A model generated the notes under the pieces. That model was given only the letters and a program-made list of their open reading frames with translations, was not told the DNA's origin and ran no database searches. Made by a program: the position numbers and the translations under genes. From Agaricus subrufescens (lineage: Eukaryota; Basidiomycota; Agaricomycetes; Agaricales; Agaricaceae), in NCBI GenBank assembly GCA_029945375.1, contig CM057061.1, forward strand, positions 2,108,001 to 2,172,000: a stretch of 64,000 bases of DNA, given 5' to 3'. Positions 41,307-53,169 of this stretch are shown in pieces (within the stretch, counting starts at the first letter, position 1; every line of letters starts with the position of its first letter).

Positions 41307-41704
41307 GGGGAGGTTCTAGAGGCCAAAGGTCGAGTTAAACAAGACCGGTCTATGGAGGAGACAGAGCTTGGGACGAGAGGCGCGGGCGGGGGAGGGTAAG
41401 GGCGAAGGTGCCGGAAGGGGAAAGAAAAGGCAGGAGAATGAACAGATTTGAACAAGTGCGAACATTTGATCGACTTACCGCGGTCCTCGACACGCTAAAT
41501 GCCCGAGCCCTCCTCTGACCTCATCTCGCGGACAGCACATCACTTCAACATATATCCATTCACTGACATATCAATAGCATCGAAAACAGCTGACTACAAA
41601 ACAACATAACCCGGTTACAATTTAGGTACAATCATTCCTTCTGTTTTTTGACGTCGGCAGAAGTTTGCGTATCTGATAACACTGCATCCGCACCGCAGTA
41701 CATC
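41307..41704. other. Intergenic, carrier promoter and phosphoribosyltransferase 3' end
   Basis: About 400 bp between tandem minus-strand genes. The left part (41310-41480) is GC-rich, with a promoter position for the carrier. No coding signal is seen. Confidence 0.45.
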
Positions 41705-42840
41705 TTACCGCGCTCTGTCGCCCGCGGCTAGTTTATCATGCGCTTCAATATCCCTGCCCGGTCTCAGCTGGCCACTTTCAGTCTCAATGCCGTGGACCGA
41801 CTTACCTCGCCTCCCATGGATATTCCACCCTATGCAACGAAGATGGTTATTAGGGGAAGATACTGTGATAGCAGGCCGTCAGACTTACCATACGTTACCT
41901 ACCTCGGCACCAGAAAAATATCTGCGTACCATCAGAACCATCAGCTTAACAATATGACGTTTCTTTGATGAGAGTTGTACTGACAGAACACCGGCAGGAA
42001 TTTCCGCCTTTTTTGGAACTGTACTTTTGTTGTGAACGACAAAGACGGCAAACTTGGTTGCCTCCCTCAGAGCAGCTCGTGCAGATTCGGGGTGCTTCAA
42101 CAGCTCCTCCTCGACATCTTTCCGAAGCTCAGAAAGAGCGTAGCTGAGGGATAATATGAGTCATTCCATAGAGATAAGATCTAGAGAAGCCCACGGACGA
42201 AAGTGTTGTTCGCGAATCATCCACTTCATCCTATAATCACCATATTTATCACAGTTTGAACACAGACAATTCTAGATGTATCACGAACGACTATGAGATT
42301 GCACTTCCCAAGCAACAAATTCCCAGAATTGGGGCTATTGGACGTCATATAATCTAGAAAGTGCGAAGGAGAAATAATACCTTACATCCATTGAGTTCGA
42401 ATGACCTCATGGCCAATCTGTTCCGCCGTAGTGCCCTCCAAAGGCTCATAGAGCGACAAGCCTATTGCGTAAATACGCAGAGTCTTGTTCTCCGTAGATC
42501 CCCGGAGAAAGGTGCGCTTCGATATCGGATCGATAAGTGAGCTGTCTTCGAACTTTTGTCACAAGCTCACCATAACGCGGGCTGGGAAAAAGCCGCTGCA
42601 AAAGACCGATCGCATTTAAGCCGTCCATAGTATTGTATATGAGCTGCGAAAATTTGACACTGACCCACCGCCTGGGGGACATTTACTGAGTGCAAAGATA
42701 AGGACTAGCAACTGCTATTCGAACTCACCGATGGCAATCATAAGATCGGGCTTGAACTCCGAGGCGATCTTAGGGCACGCATTTCGAATGATATTGTGAA
42801 TGTCATTATACGTGACATAGACATGTTCGATATCTGCCAT
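41705..42840 (-). CDS. Xanthine/hypoxanthine phosphoribosyltransferase, XPT1/HPT1 type
   Basis: A purine-salvage phosphoribosyltransferase. Exons inferred on the minus strand begin 42729-42840 (MADIEHVYVTYNDIHNII ... DLMIAIG), 42665-42671 (7 nt), 42571-42595 (GFFPARVM) and 42386-42516 (RTFLRGSTENKTLRIYAIG, LSLYEPLEGTTAEQIGHEV). They continue with NLLLGKCNLIV then DEVDDSRTTLSYALSEL (the PRPP-binding motif, VDEVDDSRTTL), KFAVFVVHNKSTVPKKAEIP, RYFSGAEVGNVW, VEYPWEA and DIEAHDKLAAGDRAR before TAA at 41705-41707. Block order and spacing match yeast Xpt1. The tiny exon supplies the second and part of the third glycine of the IGGGGFFPAR loop, and phases close. Which of guanine, hypoxanthine or xanthine is preferred cannot be read from sequence. 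Confidence 0.88.
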
Positions 42841-42967
42841 TATGAAGGTAAAGTTTTGTGGAGAGATTTTTTTTTTACTTTTCTCAATTGAATTGTTTAG
42901 TTACCGACACAACTGATGGCTGATCTGATCGCTTTCAGGCACTTACTTTATCTTCTCTCCAACCGTC
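42841..42967. promoter_or_regulatory. Bidirectional promoter, phosphoribosyltransferase / RPC53
   Basis: A 127 bp space between divergent start codons, with a T run at about 42868-42880. No specific factor site is recognised. Co-regulation of the pair is possible but unproven. Confidence 0.5.
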
Positions 42968-44607
42968 ATGTCTGGTCCGTTTCTCTCTCCGGTGATACTT
43001 TCCGCGCCACATTCTGAGAGATCATCACAGAAACACCGTCTGGTTCAGCAACACCAAAAGGCATAGGAAGCCTCGTCAGAAAACAGAGTGATGTCACTCG
43101 GCAAGGCACTCAAAAATTAAAATTCACGCCAACCCTTCCTGCCCGACGAAAGAAGGAGTAAGTAAGTTTTCGATTCATCTACCATCCACCAATTCCCCTC
43201 GCTCACAAAACTTCTCATCTTCAGTGAAGTAAAATCCGTCAGTCCATCACCCTCTTGTTTTCAGAATGAAAAAGCTATAAAATAAACAAAATTTCTTTAG
43301 GAACCTACACCTCAGGCAGTACCAGAATCCTCTACCGCAGCTACCAGAGGCCGTGGTAGAGGAGGCCGTGGTGCTGCAGATTCAACTTCGGGTCGAGGGC
43401 GCGGAAGAGGTGCCCCTCCTCCAGTCGAAATGACAGCCAGTGGTCCCTTCGCAATGGGTCCAACTCTCGCAGGGAGTCAAGCTCGTCGCTCAACCTCCCG
43501 ACCAGATTTTACTCCTGCCGTCCCTAAACCATCCTCCAGTGCCACAATAGGCGAAAATCTGACTCGCACTACTGCACCAACCCTCAAAGGTCTAGATAAA
43601 GGCAAGGTAAAAGTGAGAGAAGAGGAAAATGAAGTTTATTCGGATCCAGATGAAGGCGTGGAGATCATCGACATAAATAACATCAGACAAATGGACTGGA
43701 TGGCTCCAGAAAGCTTGAGGGAGGAGAGAAAACCAGAAAAGACAAAGACAGGATCAGATGTTACTGGTACATCTTTTCCTTACTACCTTGAACGGGATAA
43801 ATTGTACTCAAAGAACATTTTCTAGATATCAGAAACGCGCTAAACCTCAGTGAGAGTGAAGACGAAGAAGAACTTGAAGATCTCATCGAAGACTTCACTT
43901 CACGAACCGATATAGAAACGGTACGAAATACCTCTCTCCCCCTCCCCCTGAACTAGACCAATTCTTGACCGCCATCTTCCAGAATCCTATATTAAGAGAA
44001 GATCGACTATATTTCTTCCAATTCCCCGCTCCTTTCCCAAAATTCATAAAGTCAACTCCAGATCTCCAGCATCCCATCCCCATCCCTATTCCCACCGAAC
44101 CCACCGCCCCCCCAACACAACCAGAACCTCTCCCCAAAAGAGTCTCTTTCGCACCAGACACAAAACCACCCACTCCAAGTTCCTCCCGCCCTTCCACCGC
44201 GCCTCCCCCAGAACTACCGAAAGAAGAAGAAGAGTCTATTGACGGTATAATTGGTCAGCTCGAAGTATACAAAAGTGGGGCCGTCAAAATCCGTCTCCCG
44301 AATGGTATCTTATTTGATGTGAGCGAACACTGCATAAGTGTTCATCCCCCGCCTGTCTCCTTTCAGTTTTCTGATTTCGTGTTTCTCTTTACATAACTAG
44401 GTCAGTGCCGCAACTCAACCCTCATTCCTTCAACAAGTCGTCCATCTCAACATGGACACTAAACACCTCACTGTTCTCGGAGAAGTAAACAAACAATTCA
44501 TCGTCTCACCGGATATCGATTCTCTCCTTGAAGGTATGGAAAGAAAGGACGCAACGAGACCAACATTCGAGGGTGAAGAGAATCTAATAAAGATGGACGT
44601 AACATGA
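42968..44607 (+). CDS. rpc53: RNA polymerase III subunit RPC53 (C53, RPC4 family)
   Basis: A Pol III subunit that, with C37, works in initiation, termination and reinitiation. The short first exon, ATG TCT G, splices to an N-terminal block with SLVRKQSDVTRQGTQKLKF and PTLPARRKKE, a known RPC4 signature. A GRGRG-rich linker follows (TRGRGRGGRGA, GRGRGRGAPPP). Next are acidic segments (EIIDINNIRQMDWMAPESL; SESEDEEELEDLIEDF) and a region with LREDRLYFFQFPAPFPK. The C-terminal RNA_pol_Rpc4 domain shows GIIGQLEVYKSGAVKIRLPN with GILFDVS, FLQQVVHLNMDTKHLTVLGE and VNKQFIVSPDIDSLLE. Stop TGA at 44605-44607. Several introns of about 50-60 nt are inferred. Confidence 0.92.
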
Positions 44608-45022
44608 CATTCGTATCTGCATGATCTTTGAGAAACTATTTCTGTAGTAGAGAACTAGAGCGAAAGAGGAGGAGAGGGGGGGTAGGGGAGGGGTGTAATA
44701 ACAATAAACAGAAGAGACCCTAAAAAGCATACGAGTTAAGATACCGCAATGACACCAGAAACTACTCAATGCGTATAAGAGGGAATTGTTCTGCCCAATA
44801 ACCCAGTCAGCAACCAGAATAAACGATACGATAAAAGCAAGGGGAAGGGTGGAGCAGTCAAAACTAAAATGCGAGATGTATATATATAAAATCAGACGAA
44901 AAAAAGTCAAAAACTATCAATGAAACCTCGCGCTCCGGAACGGATCGCCGCAGGCATAAAGATAAACTCAAAAAACAAAAGCAAAGAAAACATCAAAACA
45001 ACAAAACAGAAGTCCGGGACGA
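44608..45022. other. Convergent 3' flanks
   Basis: About 415 bp between the facing stop codons of RPC53 and the second Zn2Cys6 regulator. It contains A-rich tracts and no coding signature. Confidence 0.5.
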
Positions 45023-48000
45023 TTATGGCCGGAAATCTTGTGCAAAATTACTCCAAATATCACCCTGGGATATTCCAGCAGCAGCCATTCGATGAGAGAA
45101 CATCTGCGGCGATTGTGCGTGCTGGAATGCCCCATTCCCGCTTGTCGGTGACGAGATGTTGTATCCCAAATCCACTGCATTCCCATCGGCAAACGTAGGT
45201 GATTGCGGTTGATACTGTCCAATGTTTGATGATGATGGTGACTGCTGCCACGAGTGACTCGACCCTATGCCCCTAGACATGCCATTTAAAGTATGTGAAG
45301 AGTAAGCGCTGGGGGCTTCGAACTGAGGTGAATAGGCAACTTCTGAAGGTACAGAATAGGTGTCCATCGCTGTAACACCGGCTTGGGAAAGAGAGGATGG
45401 GGATGTGGGCGATAAGGGACTTGAAGCCGACGGATAAGATGTAAACGCATTCGAATGTATGGGGTACTGAGGTTGAGTCAAATGTTGTGGTGAAGACATC
45501 TCCGTCGGATACTGCGCTTCAAGCTGCGGCGAGAAATAGTTGTAGATCTCATGCTTGTTCTCGTTCTCGCTTTGATAATATTGATTGAGCATCTCCACTG
45601 CTCCTGCTTGAGATGGCATCGGCGCAGGGGCGGCCACGGGTGATGTCTGATTAGGCCGTTGTAACGAGACATCGCTGTTATTTGATGGTGAATTGTTGTT
45701 GGATTTCGGCACGATAAGGGACTTGCGACCACCGAGTACATCCAAAGCATCCGGCTCAGACGGATCTGTTGGTTGCCTATCGATGCCCTGACCACGGCGA
45801 TACGCTTCCAATGACTGTTCTGCCCTTTCCACCAAGCTTTGCATGTGCCGCTGAAACAGCAGTCGTTAAAAAAAGACATATTCAATCTCTCACAAATTGA
45901 AACCCGCACCAGTGATGCCTCCGATCGGCAAGGTCTTGAACCCTCTTCATACAACGTCAGGGCTTCCCTAAGATCTATATAGCATTCATGAGCCAGAGTG
46001 AATCCAGGACATTCAACTACCACGGCACTCAAAACGATCTACGATTATGACGTGAGTATATATCCCTTTCAGGATTCCATTTTCGACAAACAAAACAACA
46101 ACTCACACAGGAAGAATATACCGCAGTCCAAAAGTACCACCCATGTCGCACAATCCTACGATGTTTAGCATACAATCCATGAATGTGTTGACAAATGGTT
46201 CGTGCAGACGTGATAACGGCATAAACGGATGGCGCAAAATCGTGTTTGAACGGGTCGATAGGATTTGAACGTAAAGCTTGGGCGAAATAACTACGGTGAA
46301 TGTAGAGCAGATCTGTATAGCAGATTCGCTTGAATAACCCAAATCAGGGATATAATATAACAATGACGAACTAGATTCTTTCAAAAACCTCGCGGTAGCC
46401 TGTTCGCAAGCGAGTTTACTATCATTCGGCCAACCATTAGGACTCTTCGGATTGGCTGGCGTCCACAAGTGTTCAGGTGGTATGAGCTCACGTAACTTGC
46501 GATCCAATTCAAGTAAGTGAGAGTAGGGTGGGGTCTTCGTCGCGAAAACATGGTCAGCAGACACAGTAAGACACTTTATGCAGTACAATGTCCTCCAATT
46601 TTGGTCTTTTGATAATCATCCATCAGAACAAAAACGTCGAAGATCAAGGAAATAAATAATAAATTTTTTTGAAAAGTACTCACAGCCTGCTTCTAGCTCG
46701 CCTCTAGCGTTTCTGATAGCGTATAGATCATCGGGTAGTTGACAATCGGTGTGGTCAATGGTAAGACAACCAGGTCTACCGTTTACAATAGCCTTCAAGG
46801 GAAGAGGATCAGAGATGGCGATCGATCATATAAGGGGAATAAGGGATATCATACGGTGTAAGTATCCCAGGTCCAGATGGCCCAGAAGATCTAAATCATT
46901 ATCGTCAGGGATCAACCATTCTTGGAGGAGTAAACATCTCGTGAACTACTCACGCCACGCCGCCTTTGCACTTCTTCATGGGGTAAAGTCCAACCACCAC
47001 TATCCCGTTCTGCATACAAGAAGAGTTAATCAGCCCGATTTAACAGAACCCTGCATGAAACAAACTTACGCAACCCAATCTGGCCAAGAATAAACAAAGT
47101 TAAAAAATGGATACATAATTAGATGGGGGTACTCACCATTTGTGCAACCCTGGCCACGAGCCCCGTTATTAACCAACGCTCTTCATTTGCCGAACGGTCC
47201 GAGTTGAAAAGATATCGTATCATCATAAATAGCGCTTCGCAGGTAGCAACGCTAGCATCTGTCAGCATCGGATCCAACGATAGCGCAGCGCGCGCGAGCT
47301 GATGGTAACGTGCTGAAAGCCAATGTGCTTGTTCTCCCGATTCTTCATGGTAAAGTGCCCCATTGGCTAAGATGATGAAGAAGACCGATAATTTATGGGA
47401 ATGAATGACATTGGTACTTGGAATACCCGTACTGCCGTAAATGGGTTCCATGAATGTTCTGATGAACAATGAACGCGCAATGGGGTTATACCTGGGTAAA
47501 AAAATCGTCAGAAGAGGGTCAGATGGGACCACGTAACACAGATGCGCACATCCAAGCACAAAATTCATAATAAGTGTCGAACAGTCGTAATGCGAATTCT
47601 TGGGGAGGTAGGAATTCACGAAATAGTTCCTTCTTGTGAGAAGAATCCTTGAGGCCAAACGGAAACGCCATAGCTAGTTCCATGATTTCCCGGGGAAAGC
47701 CGAGATCCCTCAAGCGATACTTGCTCTCATCGTACGTCGACTGTAGAGAAGTTGTTAGAGGCGAAATAGGTCATACACGAGGCAGAGAGTGTACATACAG
47801 GAAGAAGATCTTCGAGATACTGTAGTAGTCACATGTAACAGAATGATAAACAAAGAAGGCGGAAACAGAAAAAAGAACACGACTCACTTCCGCACCCGCG
47901 GTTACTCCACGATACCGCATTTGTCCATCCTGTCCAATGGCGAGGGAACCAAGAGCCTCCGAAATGCCTTGAATATTCTCACCTTCCTCTGCATGCCGTT

Positions 48001-48795
48001 CATGTCGTTGAGACGTAGGAGGGCTGGTGGGAACAGGGGCGGAATGCGAGGGCGCAGGTGGGGAAAGGTTGGCATTGGCAGCCGGGGGGACGTCCTCAGT
48101 AATTTCAACCTCTGAACCAATCTCCGACTCGACACTGCCCATCGGTGAATCATTCGGTTCCTGCTTTCCAACCTTCATCTTCAACAAATGGGGAGCGCGC
48201 ATCTCTAACAACTCTTCCAACTCTCGAACCCTCATAGTCAGCTGTTTCACTTGTTTCGACAGCTCTTGCGCATGTGCCATCAGGACTCTATTAGAAAAAA
48301 AAAAGTTCAAAAAGAACACACGTCAGTCAGCTTGTGCCCTGAAACCGAGAGGAAAACAAGAAATGTCATTACTTGTTGCCCTTCGTCGCCGGCAAAATTC
48401 CTATATTATTACAAGACGTCTTGAGCCATTTCCCGTATTCGACCAAAGAGAGTGATCAGCGCACCATCAGGGCATATCGAAGCGCACCCTCGGCTAAATT
48501 CCCAACAAGCGAAGTTTGAATTTATCACGATTAAGCGAGACAGGACTGCAAGGCGACTCACCGCACACATGATTGACACGGAAACACACTAGAAAAAATC
48601 ACAAAAAAATTCTACTGAGTGGATTGCATTCGCTTGGAGGGCATACCGGTCACATTTTAGCTTAGATCTGCACGGGCGGGTTGGTGTCGGACGATCCGGG
48701 GCTGGAGAGCGGGCGGAGACTCACCGACGACATTCAGCGCACGAGAGGCCGACCTTGCGGGGAGGATTAGGATCAACCTTTTCAGTCACTCCCAT
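45023..48795 (-). CDS. Zn(II)2Cys6 fungal-specific transcription factor, paralog 2
   Basis: A nuclear regulator paralogous to the gene at 24687-28305. The start is at 48795 (MGVTEKVDPNPPRKVGLS). The zinc cluster is assembled from exons 48725-48795, 48647-48667, 48562-48588 and the next one, giving CAECRRSKLKCDR, VFPCQSC and GCASICPDG; phases close. A leucine-containing linker follows (AQELSKQVKQLTMRVRELEE). The fungal_trans domain includes YNPIARSLFIRTFMEPIYG, LVARVAQM, a WKLP-type stretch with RGVFWEIFTWDTY, YGRPGCLTIDHTDCQLPDD and LLYIHRSYFAQALRSNPIDP. The C-terminus is Ser/Pro/Gln-rich and ends WSNFAQDFRP, like the paralog. The gene has about a dozen introns. Targets are unknown. Confidence 0.88.
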
Positions 48796-49578
48796 GCTAG
48801 CGGAGGAAGGTGGTACTGCCAACTGTGATAGATAGTAGTCTGATTGATATAGGGCTATGGGGTAATTCTGGTAAATGCCGGGAGCCGATGTTTATAATGT
48901 GATATGTGAAATGATCGTATATATGAACCACTCTCCCGGTTCTTCAGTCCTGTGACCGCTTCTTCCCGACGGCTCCTCCCCACCGCGCTCGGGCCATCCC
49001 CTCCATACCCCTCGTCGCCATCCAAAGCCCACTGCTACCTCCACGTCTGCCATCACTCCGTTCCTTGATTGACGGACCGCGGTTTCAACAGTCAGATTCC
49101 CCTATAGATCCTAATTACGTAACTCCCACCCCTTCAACGCGCGTTCAAGAAACTGGCATCTGTCATCCATCGGTCAGCAACGTACAGTCATGCGGTAGCC
49201 AAACCGAAAAATCGATAATAAAAAAAAACAATTCTTTTTTTTCCGTTTTCCCAAAAGCGGAGGGGGAGAGAGGTATCAGACGAGACAGATTCCACTGCCA
49301 AAGCAGCTTCCTCCGAAGGTAGCGAGATAATTTTCATCATCCACCACAGGCCGCAACCCGGGTAAAGCCAAATGCCTCAGACATCATATAACTCCCAGCG
49401 ATCGAGAGAAGCAACCCAACTCTAGATCGGGCAAAACGGCGACAAAAGGGTTTACTCACCTTGGAGTAAGTGTATAAGAAAAAAAAAGGCAGATCGAGTT
49501 GACGCACATTTGTCAACTCCATTCACACTCCGATTCAAATCCAGAAACTCCGACCCACCCCGAACAGCACAATTTAGA
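48796..49578. promoter_or_regulatory. Divergent intergenic region, regulator 2 / TAF10
   Basis: 783 bp between divergent starts. It contains an open frame from 49065 without recognised family and several A/T runs near 49215-49245. No specific element is recognised. Confidence 0.4.
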
Positions 49579-50397
49579 ATGTCGTCGTCGCCGCCGCCAA
49601 CAACGACGAACACTCCTCCAATGTCCTCATCACAACAAACCCAAGGGTTCACCTTCCCCGCAACTGGTTTTGCATCTTCATCCTCCGCAGATTCTCCCAT
49701 AACAACCTCCGCTCCCTCGACCCTCCCCCAACCCGCCACTACAACTCAAGCCAGTACCTCCTCCGCGCCTGCACAACCTCAATCACGTCAAGCCGCAGAA
49801 GAAGCTCGCAAAGATCGCACACTCGCAGAATTCATGTTAATGCTCGACGATTACGAACCCCTCGTACGTCTATTGACCTATCATCCCAAACAAACAATTG
49901 ATGTATAACTGTTATTCAATATCCCCTGTTGATCTCAAGATTCCAAATGAGGTCACAGACTACTACCTCCAAAAAGTCGGCTTCGAATGTGAAGACGTCA
50001 GACTGTAAGTCCACTAACACTCAAACCTCCAACCCTCCCGCTGCTCCTTCCTATCCTTATGCTTATTTGCCTAATATCACATCATCTGCCTTAGGAAACG
50101 TCTTCTATCATTAGCGGCCCAAAAGTTCGTCTCAGACATCGCAGCGGATGCATATCAACACGCCCGAATACGCACAAACGCAGCTGGTGGTCGCGCTCGT
50201 GTCAACCAACCGTTCGCCGGCGCAGGTCACGCTAAGGTCCGTTCCATGTTTCACATTCCAGTCAAATCAATAAATTTAAAACGATATCTCACTTGACAAC
50301 GCAGGACAAAACACGCACGACTCTAACAATGGAAGACCTCAGCGCAGCCCTAGCAGAATATGGTATCAACTCCCGCAAACCCGAATACTACATGTAA
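49579..50397 (+). CDS. taf10: TFIID/SAGA subunit TAF10
   Basis: A histone-fold subunit shared by TFIID and SAGA. The start MSSSPPPTTTNTPP (49579) opens a disordered Ser/Thr/Pro/Gln-rich N-terminus ending in RKDRTLAEFMLMLDDYEPL, the conserved TAF10 entry. After an intron, IPNEVTDYYLQKVGFECEDV follows, then KRLLSLAAQKFVSDIAADAY and QHARIRTNAAG. After a last intron come DKTRTTLTMEDLSAALAEYG and INSRKPEYYM, ending at TAA 50395-50397. The core matches the family closely, and the length (about 220 aa) is normal. Three introns of 50-60 nt are inferred. Confidence 0.94.
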
Positions 50398-50582
50398 ACA
50401 ACGCCGCTTACAAAATTTGTAACACTAATCCTAATGATCCGCACAAAACGTCTCTTTGTGCCTACTGAAAACAAAAACGCATGATTTATAACACAAAATG
50501 AGTAATGAAATGCATAAAAAAAACAAAAAGCCAAGTCTAAGTAAGACCATCGTGAAAAAACCTCGTCCTTGACATGCATCTA

Positions 50583-52666
50583 TCAATGTGATGCAACCAT
50601 CTCACTGACAGCAGTCATAGTAACTTTGATACCGAAATCCATGGACTCATGCACATAACGATCAGCTCCTCCACTCCCAAGCGAACCCCACTTTATCCAC
50701 CAATCCTCAGCAGCCTCCATGGCATTATATCCAAAAACATCACCAATCTCATCCCACTGTTCCCTAAGCATAGTATCGTTCCAACTAGCATTCGCCGTCT
50801 GTATCGATAAACCCATTCCCTCATCTCGCAAATCTCGATCTTCTCCGGGTGGTAAAGTGACCAGCATGGCATTTCTTAATTCCGAACTTTGAACTAGCGA
50901 ACAACGTTCATGTCGTATGTCACAGAACGCTTCTAAGAACTGCGGTATTTGTTCGTATGTGCTCAAACGTGACATCAAGCCACCGAGAACAGCCGCGTCT
51001 TCCACGGCAAGACTGGCACTTTGCGTCGAACAAGGCTAAATTAAAAAGAATGAGCAACGAAATATATAATGGTCGTGAGGGAGGGGAGGGATGTTTACCA
51101 GTAGAGGATGTGCCGCATCTCCTATCAAGAGAACACGTCCAGATTCATCCAACCACTCATCTACAATCTCACGCCGCACGAACCTTGCGCGATGCGCCGT
51201 GGGAACAAGATTGAATAGTTTCTTAATCCTAGTTAACAAAAAAAGAGAGGGGAAAAAAAATTGCGCAGCGCCCCCAATCAGATATCCATTGGAAAAATCA
51301 TAGAAAAAAAAACGATCATCTAGCACTCACCTAGGGTCGACACCTTCAAAATTTATGGCACTAGTGGGTATAAGCACATCCCAACTCTCATCCTCGCTCC
51401 CCGTTTGACAAAGTTCACTGTCAGGCCAATACACATGGAGATTATATTCCTGCCCATTCCGCTAGAATACCACCCCCAGAAAAATTAGCCGTTGATGAGA
51501 TCAAACGGAGTAATTTGAAACGCCGCAGGGTCAACTTACTATAGGATAGCCAAGCGCACAACGTGAATCTCCCATCCATATGGGCCACTGTTAAGAAATC
51601 AGGGAAGAGGAGGAAAAAAAACATCAGTATAAACCACAAAGATAAAATTCTTTGTCGAACCTCTGGAAGAGTAGAGTATTCTCGCAAATCTGGGTCGTTC
51701 TCCATCGCCGATGCAGGAACGACAACACTGTTAATATCGAATCAAAAAGAGGTCAGAACAGCGGAGATGTATAACCGGTGAGGAACCGGGCCGGAGCATC
51801 ACGTACGTGCAAAAACTATGATTAGTATCTGTACCCTCATCCGCTTCTGGCGCGACAAATTCACGAACAATGCTACGATGTCCATCGGCACCAATGACCA
51901 CATCCGCGGACAAAGTCTTTCCATTATCCAAAACGACAAAAGGCCTTCGCGCGTCCTCACTAAAATCCACTTGTCGTATCGCGGTTTCAAAAGTGACAGT
52001 GGCACCAGCGGAAATAGCCAGTCGGTACAACGCCTGATGGAGGTCATGGTGCTAGTTGATCGGACAAAGTTGAATTTAGACGAATGGGTTTAGAATTGAA
52101 ATAAAATAAAATAAAATAAACACAATGCAAAGTGACAAGGGGGTTTGGTTACTCACATGCATTAACAGAAAATCGGCCCCCGCTTCTCGGATAATATCCT
52201 CTTGCCACTCGAGATGCCCCACGACTTCCCCCGTTTCGACTTTTTTTTTTTTTCTTGTTAATGAATGGATTTTTTTCAAATTACAGTCCGAAAGGATTAC
52301 TTACATTTACGAAACAGGCTCTTGCGGCATTTGGGAGCGACACTGAGGTCATCTGACAAACCCCATTCGAGCAGGATTTTCGTGAGGTTTGGGGGGACAC
52401 GGAGTCCGACGGATCGCTGATTGTGATTGTAAGATTGGGGGTGGATGGACCCAGCGTAAAACGCGATTTGAAGTACAAACGCACATGTGGGGAGTTGGTG
52501 TATTGCTCAAACACCTGAACGCGGTGGCCACTCTTAGCCAATGCGTAAGCCGTCGCAAGACCACCAATTCCTTGGAGTAAGAAAGCATATCAATTAATAA
52601 CTAAGATTCCATACCAGCTAAGAGAGACTTACCAGCGCCCACGATGATAAAATCTATAAACAGCAT
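50583..52666 (-). CDS. FAD-dependent monooxygenase, salicylate hydroxylase-like
   Basis: A group A flavoprotein hydroxylase using NAD(P)H and O2 on an aromatic or similar small substrate. The chosen start MLFIDFIIVGAG (52666) forms the Rossmann GxGxxG motif after splicing to IGGLATAYALAKSGHRVQVF. The frame is open back to 52816, so an N-terminal extension is possible. FADVIGADGHRS-type motif: ADVVIGADGHRSIVREFVAP (DG motif). The GD motif is SGRVLLIGDAAHPLLP. Middle exons give LREYSTLPEWPIWMGDSRCA, LGYPIRNGQEYNLHVYWPDS and FNLVPTAHRARFVRREIVDE. The C-terminus is MDFGIKVTMTAVSEMVASH. About ten introns are inferred. The substrate is unknown; it is a stand-alone gene between TAF10 and SGF73, with no visible cluster. 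Confidence 0.87.
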
Positions 52667-53169
52667 TGGTCGCCGAGTATTGGCCACTGACAATCTGCGG
52701 AAATCACGATGCAAATCACATCCATCGTTTTGCATGATGTCCGATGCTGTTACAAGTGGATCTTCGCGGACCGGAGGAGATGGTGGAAAAGAAGAAGGCA
52801 AGTTGTGGGATAGCAAGAGACAGGAAGACGAAGGGGAGAAACGGGTGTTTTACGTTTTATGTTTTGACGCGGGGAATATATTAGCTGATTGTCAAAATGC
52901 CAGTCTGCAAGAGAGATAAGAAGCAGGGACTAGACCCAAAGAAAAAAAAAGCTGATGGGGGTGGCGCAGTCCGAATTCTGATCTGCGGTGCACCCATCTC
53001 ATTCCGGGATTTTCTATTGTCAGAGGAGACCGCGTGGTGATGGCTGGCAGCGACTGAGTGCCATCGACACGCCTGGCAGGCCCAGCCCCGCGGCATCTCG
53101 GCACCTGCTGCCGAAACGAGCGGAGTTGGCTCGCCAGGCGCATCACGTGGCGCACCGGCACCTTCGCCC
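52667..53169. promoter_or_regulatory. Divergent promoter region, FAD monooxygenase / SGF73, with CACGTG
   Basis: About 500 bp between divergent starts, or 350 bp if the flavoprotein starts at 52816. A CACGTG box lies at 53144-53149, only about 20 bp before the SGF73 start codon. The right half is GC-rich. Confidence 0.5.
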
